Shown one piece after another: positions 25,249 through 35,200 of a DNA stretch of 36,277 nucleotides. A program made the translations under genes and the position numbers. The notes under the pieces are model-generated. The model was not told the origin of the DNA, did not search any database, and saw nothing but the letters and a program-made list of their open reading frames with translations. Each line of letters begins with the position of its first letter. The first letter of the stretch is position 1. This DNA comes from an uncultured Saprospiraceae bacterium (GTDB lineage Bacteria; Bacteroidota; Bacteroidia; Chitinophagales; Saprospiraceae): the NCBI GenBank assembly GCA_937951615.1, contig CALFBH010000098.1:1-36277 (forward strand). The letters run 5' to 3'.

Positions 25249-28200
25249 TTATGCCACGTCCAAAACCTCTTCTCGGCTTGTTTTATTTTTCCCGTGTAGG
25301 TGCTTGCTAATGCTAAAGAAAAAAGTAGTGCCTTCTCCTTCTACGGATTCAAACCAAATTTTGCCCTCGTGGTTTTCTATAATCCGTTTGCAAAGTGCTA
25401 AACCGATACCGCTGCCTTTAAATTCTTGCGTACTATTGAGTCGCTTGAAAATTTCAAATACACGAGCCTGATACTCATTGCTGATGCCTATACCATTATC
25501 ACTGACTTTAAAAGTCCATTGATCCTGGTCTTCTTCAAAGAGCTGGATATCAACGGTGGGTTGCTCTTTTCGATTGAATTTTATAGCATTGACAATCAGG
25601 TTGTAAAAGATAGCACCAATTTGTGTAGGATCACAATAAACGATTTCTGGAAGATGCTCAACATTTATTTTTGCACTGCGCTCCTGGATATACTTTCGAA
25701 TATCCAACATCTTCTTTTCTACGATCATATTCAGGTTGCATTTTTCAAAATTAGCATGTTGTCTGCCGACTCTCGAAAAACTGAGCAAGCCTTTGATAAG
25801 CCCTGACATACGATTCACACCATCCACTGCAAAATTGATGTATTCTTTACCAGCATCATCTATTTTATCGCTATATTTTTTTTCTAATAATTGTACAAAA
25901 CTACCGACCATGCGTAGCGGTTCCTGCAAATCATGTGAAGCAATATATGCAAACTGCTCCAATTCCTGATTGGAACGATGCAGCTCTTCGACCATACCTT
26001 CCAGGCGTTTTTCTGTGTCTATTAACTTTTGTTCCCGTTCCCGCAATCTTTCTTCCGTTTGCTTTCTGACCTTAATTTGAGCATTTAGGTTGGCATTAAA
26101 TGCCTCAAGTTCGCGACTCCGACTGAGAATAGATTTATTGCGAAAATAACTAAACAAATAGATGCCTAGCATAAGAGAAGCTATGACCAATACATAAAAC
26201 CACCAGGTTTGCCAATATGGAGGAGTCACAGATATTTTTATCGACCTGCCTTCTTCATTCCAGATACCATCATTATTACTGGCTTTGATTCTAAACGTAT
26301 AATCTCCGCCATTTAGGTTGGTATAGCTTGCGAAATTTCTATGATTGGAATACACCCAGTCTTCGTCAAAACCCTCAAGCATGTAAGCGTATTGATTTCT
26401 GAATGGCTGCACATGACTGAGTGCTGCAAATTGTATGGTAAAATAATTTTGATGGTAGGGAAGTTCTATTTCTTCCAGTTCATGAAGAGGACGGTCGAAT
26501 GTAACAGATTCATTGAAAATTTTGAAATCAGTAAATTCAAGCTTGGGGACATCTTGGTTAAATTCGATTTCGGAAGGCAGAAAAGTATTATATCCCGTCG
26601 TCCCGCCAAAAAATAAAGCACCTTTTTCATCTCTGGTAGAAGAAAGAAAGTTAAATTTGTTGCCCTGAAGTCCATCTTCTTTTAGAAAACACTTAAATAT
26701 ACCGGTTTGGGGATTTAACCTGAATAAGCCCTGGCGTGTCGCGCCCCATACCTGACCTTCACTATCAATCTCTAGGGCCGTAATAGAAGTTGTCCGTAGT
26801 CCTTCTTCGTTTCTATAATTGATAAATTTATCTTCTTCTGGGAGATAATGACTAAGTCCGCCTTCTGTTCCAATCCAGTATTGATCGCCCTGTATAGCGA
26901 TACAGGTTGTACGATTATTACAAATAGAATTGGGCTTGTCAGGGTCATTAAGAAAACGTGTAAAAATCAATTCTTCATCGGGGAGCGTTTCGATCTTGTT
27001 GAGTCCACGCCATGTTGTTACCCAGATATTACCATGTTTATCTTCTGCGATATGAGTGGCTTCAGTATGACTTAGACTATTGGGATTTCCGGGTACTTTT
27101 TTGTATAAATGGTATTTAACTGAATCGTTCTCTTCATACATTCTAACCAAACCGCTGCCTGTAGCAAACCAAATGCGATCCCTGGAATCTTTAAAAAAAT
27201 CAGTGACTTTTCCGTAATGAATCTCTTTATTAAAGTCTTGAAAAGAAATATTGTTAAAGGTTTCTTTTTTTACATCAAAAATGGAATAACCAGAACTAGT
27301 ACCTACCCATATATTACCAGATTTATCTTTAAAAAGATCGTTAATGTCAGCATCCGCTAATGCAGTAGTTCCTCCATCGCATCTTTTATATATTTTTAAT
27401 TCTCCGCTTAAAGGGTTATGCCTGATCAGACCAGCATCCCATATCCCAAGCCAGTGTGTCGATTCGTTGTCTACGAGAATTGCAGTAACAGAATGGTTGT
27501 TGTTGGACTGTATGGGGGTCAGCATGGATTTGAACCTGACACTAAATGGATTGTATTTGCTTATTCCTCCTAATGTGCTTAACCATATTTCATTGTTTTC
27601 AACATAGATATTTCGAATTAAATTAAAAACCAAAGAAGAATTATGCATGGTAGGACGATGGGACTTTATCGTTATTTCAGGGTATGTACTACTTACATTA
27701 GCGTCTATACGTTTAGTTGATTTGATGTTTTCTAAATCTAAAATATTCAATCCATGACCTGTACCTACCCAAAGGAAGTGCTTGTAATCTTCCTGAATAG
27801 TGTATATATCATTATTGGTAATAGTATTTTTGTCTTTTGGGCTATTTTGATAATGAATGAACTGTGTTTCAAAGTTTTGTGGCGTATCTTGCTTGAGGCT
27901 TGGAATCATCAGGTTGAGTCCGCCACCAAAAGTGCCTACCCATATTCGTTGTTGACTATCCTGAAATAAAGACCAGACATTATTATTACTCAGGCTTTCC
28001 TTTCTAAGTGAATTGTGTTTGAAATGTTTGAATGTAGATGCTGCAAATGATAATGCATTGGGCTGGAAAAGGTTGAGTCCGCCTGCCCACGTACCAACCC
28101 ATATTTTTCCCGAACTATCCTCTAATATAGAGAGGACAGCAGACGCACTCAAGGAAGTAGAGTCATTCGCTTGATGTAAAAAACGCGTAAATTTGCCCGT

Positions 28201-28686
28201 TTTTTTATCCAATACATTTAAACCATTTTCAGTACCTACCCATATTCTCCCTTTGCTATCTTCTATCATGCAAAGTGTTTCTTTATTACTAAGAGAAGAT
28301 GGATCGTTCTCATTAGAAGTAAAGTGGATAAAGTTAGAAGTAGCAGGATTATAACGGCTGATACCGTTTTCCTGTGTACCAAGCCATAGATAGTTTTCGC
28401 TGTCTATCAACAAGCATTTAATCTGATTACCCGCAGGTGTATTGAGGTCTTTTTCGCTATGACGGAATATTTTATAATTTTTACTGTCATAACGAACTAA
28501 GCCATTAGATGTTCCAATCCATACAAAGCCTTTATGATCTTTTACAGTTTGATAAACTATGTTGTTGGGCAATCCATTGTCATAAGTCAGATTTTCAAAC
28601 TGGATGTGAGGGAAATCCCTGCCATAAGTAATAGTGAAAAAGAATCCTAAGATGAATATAAGTGGTAATCTAAAATTTCTGACCAT
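25249..28686 (-). CDS. Sensor histidine kinase with periplasmic two-component propeller
   Basis: The 1145-residue protein has a signal peptide (about 1-22), then about 14 short repeats of the form GxIWVGTxxGLxxY up to roughly residue 700: the two-component regulator propeller. A Y_Y_Y domain follows (about 743-818), then one membrane helix (about 828-850) and a coiled coil. The HisKA box has phospho-acceptor His918 in ASHDLQEPLRM. The ATPase domain shows NLIVNAIKF, VSDNGIGIS and GSGIGLALCKRI. It ends soon after the ATPase domain, so unlike hybrid two-component systems it lacks receiver and AraC-type DNA-binding domains. The ligand is probably extracellular, often a glycan in related proteins. 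The partner response regulator is not in this window. Confidence 0.93.
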   Translation of the reverse strand: MVRNFRLPLIFILGFFFTITYGRDFPHIQFENLTYDNGLPNNIVYQTVKDHKGFVWIGTSNGLVRYDSKNYKIFRHSEKDLNTPAGNQIKCLLIDSENYLWLGTQENGISRYNPATSNFIHFTSNENDPSSLSNKETLCMIEDSKGRIWVGTENGLNVLDKKTGKFTRFLHQANDSTSLSASAVLSILEDSSGKIWVGTWAGGLNLFQPNALSFAASTFKHFKHNSLRKESLSNNNVWSLFQDSQQRIWVGTFGGGLNLMIPSLKQDTPQNFETQFIHYQNSPKDKNTITNNDIYTIQEDYKHFLWVGTGHGLNILDLENIKSTKRIDANVSSTYPEITIKSHRPTMHNSSLVFNLIRNIYVENNEIWLSTLGGISKYNPFSVRFKSMLTPIQSNNNHSVTAILVDNESTHWLGIWDAGLIRHNPLSGELKIYKRCDGGTTALADADINDLFKDKSGNIWVGTSSGYSIFDVKKETFNNISFQDFNKEIHYGKVTDFFKDSRDRIWFATGSGLVRMYEENDSVKYHLYKKVPGNPNSLSHTEATHIAEDKHGNIWVTTWRGLNKIETLPDEELIFTRFLNDPDKPNSICNNRTTCIAIQGDQYWIGTEGGLSHYLPEEDKFINYRNEEGLRTTSITALEIDSEGQVWGATRQGLFRLNPQTGIFKCFLKEDGLQGNKFNFLSSTRDEKGALFFGGTTGYNTFLPSEIEFNQDVPKLEFTDFKIFNESVTFDRPLHELEEIELPYHQNYFTIQFAALSHVQPFRNQYAYMLEGFDEDWVYSNHRNFASYTNLNGGDYTFRIKASNNDGIWNEEGRSIKISVTPPYWQTWWFYVLVIASLMLGIYLFSYFRNKSILSRSRELEAFNANLNAQIKVRKQTEERLREREQKLIDTEKRLEGMVEELHRSNQELEQFAYIASHDLQEPLRMVGSFVQLLEKKYSDKIDDAGKEYINFAVDGVNRMSGLIKGLLSFSRVGRQHANFEKCNLNMIVEKKMLDIRKYIQERSAKINVEHLPEIVYCDPTQIGAIFYNLIVNAIKFNRKEQPTVDIQLFEEDQDQWTFKVSDNGIGISNEYQARVFEIFKRLNSTQEFKGSGIGLALCKRIIENHEGKIWFESVEGEGTTFFFSISKHLHGKNKTSREEVLDVA

Positions 28687-28810
28687 CTTGATAATCTAAA
28701 TATTGAGGTACAAGTATGTAATGTAAATTCTGTAATGTAGCTTTGTACAGGAACTTATTTATAGTTTACGTTGTTTTGGAATGTTTGTTCGCTTTTTGCT
28801 ATAATTTGCA

Positions 28811-29911
28811 TTACAAACTTTCGAAAATACGAATCATTTCTATAGCAGTCTTTTGCCAACTAAATTGTTTGGCTTGCTCCAGAGATAAATTTCGCTGTCG
28901 CTGGAATAAGTGCTTGTCAGCACTTAAGCGTAATAATAAATCGAGCAATTGTTCAGGAGCATCAGGTTGAAAATACAAAGCAGCATTTCCACCGACTTCG
29001 GGCAAACTAGACACATTTGTCGTAATGACAGCTGTACCACAAGACATGGCCTCTAAGACCGGCAAACCAAAGCCTTCATACAAAGACGGATACACAAAAA
29101 TATCTGCCATGCTATATAAAACAGGCAAATCGGAGCGTTTTGCATAGCCTGTTAAAATAATAGCTGCCCGATAAGGAGAGGCTTCAATTGCAGTCAGTAA
29201 AGCTGCTGTCTTCCAGCCCTTTTTTCCCACTAAAACCAACTGATACACTTGGGAGCTTTTTTGCCGAAAGGCTTCATAAGCCCTCAATAAAACCAATAAA
29301 TTCTTACGAGGTTCTAAAGTACCAACATACAATAGATAAGGTGGATGGATACCATATTTTTCTAAAATAGAAATATCCTGATTGGGAACAAAATTTTCAT
29401 CACGACCGAGTAGGATAGGGGTGGACTTGCTTTCCGCAAAGGGAAAACGGGTGATAAGATCATCTCGCGTATGCGCTGAAACTGTGATGATATGGTCGGC
29501 TCGTCGAAAAACACCGGGCATTAATAAACGATGAAACATACGACTACTAAAAACATGAAAGTCAGCAGATAAAAACGGCGTCAGATCATGTAAAATAGTA
29601 ACTCGTTTGATATGTTTAGGCAGATTAAAAGGACCAAAATGACTGGGCTCGACGACAATATCTGCTTTGGCTTTTGCCAATGCTTTTGGAATGTTGGTAA
29701 ATAAGCGAATCCGCTGATGTGCTGGAATATTAGGATTTACAGGTACGATAATCTCTTCAGCATTAGGAATGGATTCTCCTGCTTTTGCCCGGATAATAAT
29801 GAATTCATGTCCACTGTCAATACTTGTCAATGCCTTGAGTATTTCACGAGTATAAATGTGAATACCTGCGTATTGCAAATCCAAAGCATCAGCGATAAAA
29901 GCGATTCGCAT
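28811..29911 (-). CDS. Glycosyltransferase family 4 protein
   Basis: The 366-residue protein has a GT-B fold with an N-terminal acceptor half (MRIAFIADALDLQYAGIHIY) and a donor half. The donor half has YVGTLEPRKN (195-204) and the GT4 signature EGFGLPVLEAMSCG (279-292), whose Glu279 and Glu287 form the E-x7-E pair that binds the nucleotide-sugar. Related enzymes add mannose or other hexoses to lipopolysaccharide, exopolysaccharide or glycoproteins. No membrane segment is seen, so it acts at the cytoplasmic face. The kinase gene starts 124 bp downstream on the same strand; no other polysaccharide gene is close, so the acceptor is unknown. Confidence 0.9.
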   Translation of the reverse strand: MRIAFIADALDLQYAGIHIYTREILKALTSIDSGHEFIIIRAKAGESIPNAEEIIVPVNPNIPAHQRIRLFTNIPKALAKAKADIVVEPSHFGPFNLPKHIKRVTILHDLTPFLSADFHVFSSRMFHRLLMPGVFRRADHIITVSAHTRDDLITRFPFAESKSTPILLGRDENFVPNQDISILEKYGIHPPYLLYVGTLEPRKNLLVLLRAYEAFRQKSSQVYQLVLVGKKGWKTAALLTAIEASPYRAAIILTGYAKRSDLPVLYSMADIFVYPSLYEGFGLPVLEAMSCGTAVITTNVSSLPEVGGNAALYFQPDAPEQLLDLLLRLSADKHLFQRQRNLSLEQAKQFSWQKTAIEMIRIFESL

Positions 29912-29986
29912 ATTATTGTGTTATAATATTATCCTCATTTTTCTATGATTAAACACAAAGTATCAAATAAAAAGTAGAAATTTGTA

Positions 29987-30018
29987 TTTGGAATTTGGAA
30001 TTTTTCATTTTGGAATTT
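29987..30018. repeat. Short AATTTGGAATTT-type low-complexity repeat
   Basis: TTTGGAATTT-like units occur three times just before the mnmE start, the last ending 4 bp before the ATG. Because of its position it could affect ribosome access, but it may simply be A/T-rich noise. Confidence 0.45.
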
Positions 30019-30022
30019 AAAT

Positions 30023-31411
30023 ATGAACTATAAGCTACTAGACGATACGATTGTGGCGATTGCCACGCCGCCTGGATTGGGTGCTATTGGTGTCATTCGC
30101 TTGTCTGGTAAACATGCGATAAGTCTCTGCAATTTTGCTTTTAAAGGCAAAAATTTGGAACAGCAAAAAAGCCATACTATCCATTTCGGAACAATCAGAG
30201 ATGAGCGAGACAAAATTATCGATGAGGTTCTGGTTTCTTTATTCATTGCACCACGTTCTTATACAAAAGAAAATATTGTAGAGGTTTCCTGTCATGGCTC
30301 GCCTTATGTTTTACAACAGATTGTCGAATTATTTATTCGATTAGGAGCAAGGATGGCACAACCAGGAGAGTTTACCATGCGGGCTTTTTTAAATGGTCAA
30401 ATGGACTTGTCGCAGGCTGAAGCGGTAGCAGATTTAATCGCCTCAGAATCAGAATCAGCGCATCGGATAGCCATGCAGCAAATGAGGGGAGGCTTTTCGG
30501 ATGAAATTGCAGAATTGCGCCAGGAACTCATAGACTTTGCTGGACTCATTGAGTTGGAACTAGATTTTAGTCAGGAAGATGTAGAATTTGCTGACCGCAG
30601 TAAATTGATTGCACTGGTACACAGAATTCAGAAACTACTACAGGGCTTAATGAACTCTTTTCAATTGGGCAACGCGATCAAAAATGGCGTAAGTACGGTC
30701 ATTGCCGGACGACCCAATGCAGGCAAGTCCACGCTACTGAATGCGCTGCTCAATGAAGATCGGGCTATTGTCTCTGAAATTGCCGGCACAACCCGCGACA
30801 CTATAGAAGAAGTATTGAATATCAAAGGCGTACAATTTCGACTCATAGATACGGCAGGTATTCGCGAAGCTGGTGACCAGATTGAAGCGATTGGCGTACA
30901 AAAAACAATGGAAAAAATTGCAGCTTCTACCTTGCTGATTTATGTGTTTGACGTTATAGAATTATCGCCTGAAGAAGTCTGGGCTGATTTAGAAAATTTA
31001 CAAAAAGAAGGTATTCATACACTGGCTGTTGCCAATAAAATGGATTTAAATCCATACACCAAACCAGCAGATTTTGTAAGTGATAAATTGCTGATAAATA
31101 ACATTATAACAACCTCTGCACTCAATAAAATGAACATTGAATACCTCAAAGAAAAACTATACCAATCAGTCATTTCAGGAGAAGTCAGTCCTGATAATAC
31201 AGTGGTCTCCAATGCCCGCCATTATGCAGCCCTGCAAAATGCTTACACCTCCCTTGATGCCGTCCTAAATGGCTTTGCCAGCCAAATTCCTGCCGACCTT
31301 ATTGCACTCGATATTCGACATGCACTTCAATACCTCGGAGAGATTACTGGAGATATTGGAGTGGATAATTTGCTGGAATCTATTTTTAGTCGGTTTTGTA
31401 TCGGAAAGTAA
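30023..31411 (+). CDS. mnmE: tRNA modification GTPase MnmE
   Basis: The 462-residue protein is full length for MnmE. The N-terminal folate-binding domain starts DDTIVAIATPPGLGAIGVIR. A helical domain surrounds a GTPase domain with G1 GRPNAGKS (229-236), G2 GTTRDT (255-260), G3 DTAG (276-279) and G4 NKMD (338-341). The C-terminus FCIGK (458-462) carries the catalytic cysteine Cys459. With MnmG it installs the carboxymethylaminomethyl group on wobble uridine 34 of certain tRNAs. mnmG is not in this window. The gene is divergent from the glycosyltransferase and appears to stand alone. Confidence 0.98.
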   Translation: MNYKLLDDTIVAIATPPGLGAIGVIRLSGKHAISLCNFAFKGKNLEQQKSHTIHFGTIRDERDKIIDEVLVSLFIAPRSYTKENIVEVSCHGSPYVLQQIVELFIRLGARMAQPGEFTMRAFLNGQMDLSQAEAVADLIASESESAHRIAMQQMRGGFSDEIAELRQELIDFAGLIELELDFSQEDVEFADRSKLIALVHRIQKLLQGLMNSFQLGNAIKNGVSTVIAGRPNAGKSTLLNALLNEDRAIVSEIAGTTRDTIEEVLNIKGVQFRLIDTAGIREAGDQIEAIGVQKTMEKIAASTLLIYVFDVIELSPEEVWADLENLQKEGIHTLAVANKMDLNPYTKPADFVSDKLLINNIITTSALNKMNIEYLKEKLYQSVISGEVSPDNTVVSNARHYAALQNAYTSLDAVLNGFASQIPADLIALDIRHALQYLGEITGDIGVDNLLESIFSRFCIGK

Positions 31412-31483
31412 TCTCAAAATTATTTTTTGAAAAGTGTAAAAAAGTATTAACTTTATTGGTAGTAGAGCGCAATCTGAGAAGTA

Positions 31484-31491
31484 TAACTTTG
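31484..31491 (+). promoter_or_regulatory. Possible -7 box upstream of the small secreted protein gene
   Basis: TAACTTTG matches TAnnTTTG, but the nearest upstream TTG is 25 bp away, longer than the usual 19-21. It lies 165 bp before the next start codon and is flanked by a 6-bp inverted pair, GAGAAG/CTTCTC (31476-31502). Confidence 0.3.
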
Positions 31492-31655
31492 TCGGGCTTC
31501 TCGATGTTTATCATACTTTTAAGTAATTATTAAAAAAAGTATAATTATTTTGTATATTTAAGCAGCCTTACCCCTTTCTTGACCTCAAATCAACTTTCTC
31601 TTACCCCACTTTCGATCCCTTTCTGACGCTATATATTGAATAAAACTAATGTGCT

Positions 31656-32111
31656 ATGAAAAGAATAATACCTTTCTTTTTAGCGACCATGCTGTCGTTA
31701 ATTACAATGGGAGTCTATGCCCAATCACCAAAAAAAATCAAAAATGGTACGCAGCGACCAACAAACCTAAGTGCTGCTGCGAAACCACTTCCTGCTCCTG
31801 CTTCCGTAGATGAGATAATCATAAGCATAGAGGAAAAACTTCAGAGAATGTTGAACCATCCAGATAAATATTCATCCAAAAACATTGAACAGGTTCGACA
31901 AAAACTGGAAATATATTGTCAAGAAAGAGATAACCCCTCACAAGCATCCAATACAGGTGAAACGCCTGGACAAAAGGCTGAATGGATTGAAATTACAGCA
32001 GAAGAAAAAATGCGTTTGCCGGAAGGCGCTAAAACGAAGGTCAAGTCTGCTGTAAATGTACAAACAGGAGAGAAAACAGTAAAAGTGTACAAGAAAAATC
32101 CAGAAAATTAA
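31656..32111 (+). CDS. Small secreted protein of unknown function
   Basis: The 151-residue product starts with a clear signal peptide (MKRIIPFFLATMLSLITMG, cut probably before or after Gln at VYAQ). The mature part of about 128 residues is charged and low in hydrophobics. It includes a predicted helix (VDEIIISIEEKLQRMLNHPDK) and a C-terminal part ending KTVKVYKKNPEN. No T9SS domain, lipobox or known motif is visible, so it may stay periplasmic. It has its own terminator and sits 183 bp before the second giant surface-protein gene, in the same direction; a link with that protein is only suggested by proximity. Confidence 0.75.
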   Translation: MKRIIPFFLATMLSLITMGVYAQSPKKIKNGTQRPTNLSAAAKPLPAPASVDEIIISIEEKLQRMLNHPDKYSSKNIEQVRQKLEIYCQERDNPSQASNTGETPGQKAEWIEITAEEKMRLPEGAKTKVKSAVNVQTGEKTVKVYKKNPEN

Positions 32112-32118
32112 ATAATGG

Positions 32119-32176
32119 AAAAGCAAATTGGGACAAGATCAGAATTTATACTGCCCTTGTCACAACTTGCTTTTTT
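32119..32176 (+). terminator. Terminator after the small secreted protein gene
   Basis: Arms 32119-32137 and 32156-32174 pair at 17 of 19 positions around an 18-base loop, and the second arm runs into TTTTTT (32171-32176). It starts 7 bp after the stop codon. Confidence 0.75.
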
Positions 32177-32211
32177 ATTGCCCTGAAATACAGTCAAGTT
32201 AAATAACCAAC

Positions 32212-32254
32212 AATGGGGCTTTAAGGAAGTCCAAAGTCTTCCGTGAGACCCATT
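32212..32254 (+). other. Leader hairpin before the second giant gene
   Basis: AATGGGGCT (32212-32220) pairs with AGACCCATT (32246-32254) with one mismatch, and GGAAG/CTTCC pair inside. It lies 40 bp before the start codon. No exact TAnnTTTG box is seen between the terminator and the gene, so the hairpin could be part of the mRNA leader or unrelated. Confidence 0.4.
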
Positions 32255-32294
32255 AGTATCAAAATCTGCGACTAATCATCGCACCCATAAACCT

Positions 32295-35200
32295 ATGAAT
32301 ATGAGAACCTATTTACCTACTATTGCTATATGTGCTTTCTTCTTTTTAAATACTCAATTACTGCTGGCACAGTCGGGTGATACGCCTTGTGCTGCTGTAG
32401 AGCCGTTTTACACGGTTACATCTCCACTTTGTCCTGGTGGATATACAAATGTAGTCGAGTTTCAAACAGGAAACGGCACCCAAAGTGGTGTAGCCAATCC
32501 TGGTGACTGTCCTGGCGGCGTATGGAACAATCCTATTGACTTCTGGATTGAAGTACCTATTGATGTGGGGATTGGTGTAGTAGAGTTTGATATGTCATGG
32601 TCTGGTTGTGGATTGTTTTGTGTAACTAATCCGGGCTACGCAGTATATTATTCTCCAAACGGAAACTGCAATAATATAAGCTATATAGCAGGTACATGTG
32701 ATGGTGATGATGGTGCCTTCCCAACACAGGATTTTACCCAGTATATCTATAATCTTGCAGGAAATGGAAATGAAAGTGTGTTTATAAGACTCTGGGAAAC
32801 GGATAATCAGGATGCAGATGTAGATGTGCAAATCAATGTCGCTGCTCCTAATGATTTTTGTGAATATGCAGTTCCTTTATCGGGAGAGGGATGTAACTAC
32901 GGGGCAACCGACTTTAATGAACCAGACAGTTGGTCACCAGAAAACTATAGCGGTGTGAATTGTGCGGGTACTGATCCATGGTTTTCCAATGAAAATGGCA
33001 TGTGGTACAGTTTTACCGTTACGCCATTTACACAACAACCTATAACAATAGATATTTTGAATATAGACTGCGATGATACAGGGCTGGGCACCTTGCAAAT
33101 GGGAATATGGCAGAATAACGGCTCTTGTACACTAAGTTCAGGTACTTTTATTGGTTGCTCTGTGGGGACGGGTAATGTGGGGTTGGGACCATTCAATCTG
33201 GCAAACGGAGACTATTATTTATACGTAGATGGTCAGGGCGGCGCAAATTGTACCTGGGAATTTGAAAGTGAGCAATTATTATGTGGGGAGGTAGGCTTTG
33301 ACGACATTACTGCAAATTCGCCTTATGTATGCGATGACGCTGCCGTTTTATTAGAATCATGGGATGTCAATGAAGGAGAAACCAATAATTATATTCAGCC
33401 AGGTTTTTTCCTTGAATTATCAACGGATGCTTTTAGTGATACAGAAAATCATCTGGTCGTATATGATTCAGATGGGGTGACGCCGATTTGGTGTTATGGA
33501 ACTGCAGCACTTTGTGCAGGCTTAGGGACTTATGAGGGGGCATTGCCGGATAATAATATATTTGAATTAAATGGATATTATTTTGAGGCAGGACAAACCT
33601 ACTCTATCCAATTCTGCGATAGCTTTGGAGATGGAACTTTACCCTATAATATTTACGATATTGCTAGTGGAACAATATTGGTAGATGGGGTGACAAATCC
33701 ACTTGTATTCACAACAGCAGGACAATGCATTACAATAAATTTTGGACCAATTACTGGTACCGCAACATTTTCTGGACCGGGTGTCACTAATCTTAATAGT
33801 GGATATGGTTATTTCGATCCTAACATAGCCGGACCAGGTACACATACCATAACCTACGAATGGGATAATGGATTAGAGTGTAATGATGCTGCTTCACAAA
33901 CGGTCACTGTGTTAGCCCCGACTATCAGCATAGTAGATGTCGTACAACCAAGTTGTGGTGAGGATAATGGTTCTATTGTGATTGCAGGCGGTAATGGAAA
34001 CAATATTACTTATAGTATAGACAATGGCCCACAACAATCCAGTGGCACTTTTAGTGGACTTGGACTGGGGTTTTATACCGTCACTGTACATGTAGGGGAT
34101 TGTGAAACAAGTGATATAGTCATACTTTTTGGTTCGGAAGCACCAAGCGTTAACATTATACCCTCGAATCCTGAGTTTTGTACAGGTGAAAGTGTAGCAC
34201 TGACTGCAATAGGATCAGGTGCTAATGGTCCACCATTTACCTACAGTTGGACAACACCAACGGGTACAGCGTCAGGAATTACAATTACTGCAAGTTCACC
34301 AGGTACCTATACAGTAACCGTAACAGACAGCGGCTCACCAGGATGTACAGCCGCAACAAGTATTAATGTTACAGAAAATGCCCTACCTGCCGCTACGCTT
34401 ACGCCAACAGATATTACTTGTAATGGATTGACCAATGGAATGATAGACCTCATACCAGGTGCAGGATCAGCGACGCCACTCACTTACGCCTGGACAGGAC
34501 CGGGGGGACCTTACAGCACGCAGAATTTGACAGGACTTAGCGTAGGTACTTATACTGTTGTGATTACAGATGCCAATAATTGTTCTGAAACATTTACAAC
34601 AGCTATTGCACAACCACCAGAAGTCACTGCGACGATTGATCCTATTCCGCCGCTTTGTGATGATGCAGATGTTCCGCTTTCCGCCACAGGAGGGGGAGGA
34701 ACATTAATTGGGGCTAACCCAAATTATGATTACTCCTGGGCGACTAATGGAACAGGTGTTTTTGATGACAACACTAGCCCCACACCAATCGTTACGGGCG
34801 CATCAAATGGTGACGTTTTTACCGTAACTGTGGTGGATGATAATGGTTGTCCTCGTTCGTCTTCTATCACCCTTTTTATGTTTACTTCACCATTAGCAAT
34901 TATAGATCCATCGCCGATAGCTTCTTTTTGTCCGGGAGGAAGCGTTGACTTGACTGCTATAGGCATAGAGGGAAATGGAACATATACCTACCTGTGGGAA
35001 TTGCCAGGTGGGAGTACTTCAGGAACGAATCCGCTTACCGCAAATACTGTAGGAACTTACACAGTTACAATTACCGACCAGGCAGGTTGTACAGGGACTA
35101 ATTCGGTCAATGTGACTCAAAACAGCCCCCCCATAGCCATTGTAGATGATCAAAATGATATCAGCTGTAATGGTGAAGACGATGGGCAAATTGAGGTGTT

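Noticed and set aside
25249-28686. Complete hybrid two-component system with AraC output
   Set aside because: The protein ends about 20 residues after the ATPase domain; no receiver or helix-turn-helix is present.
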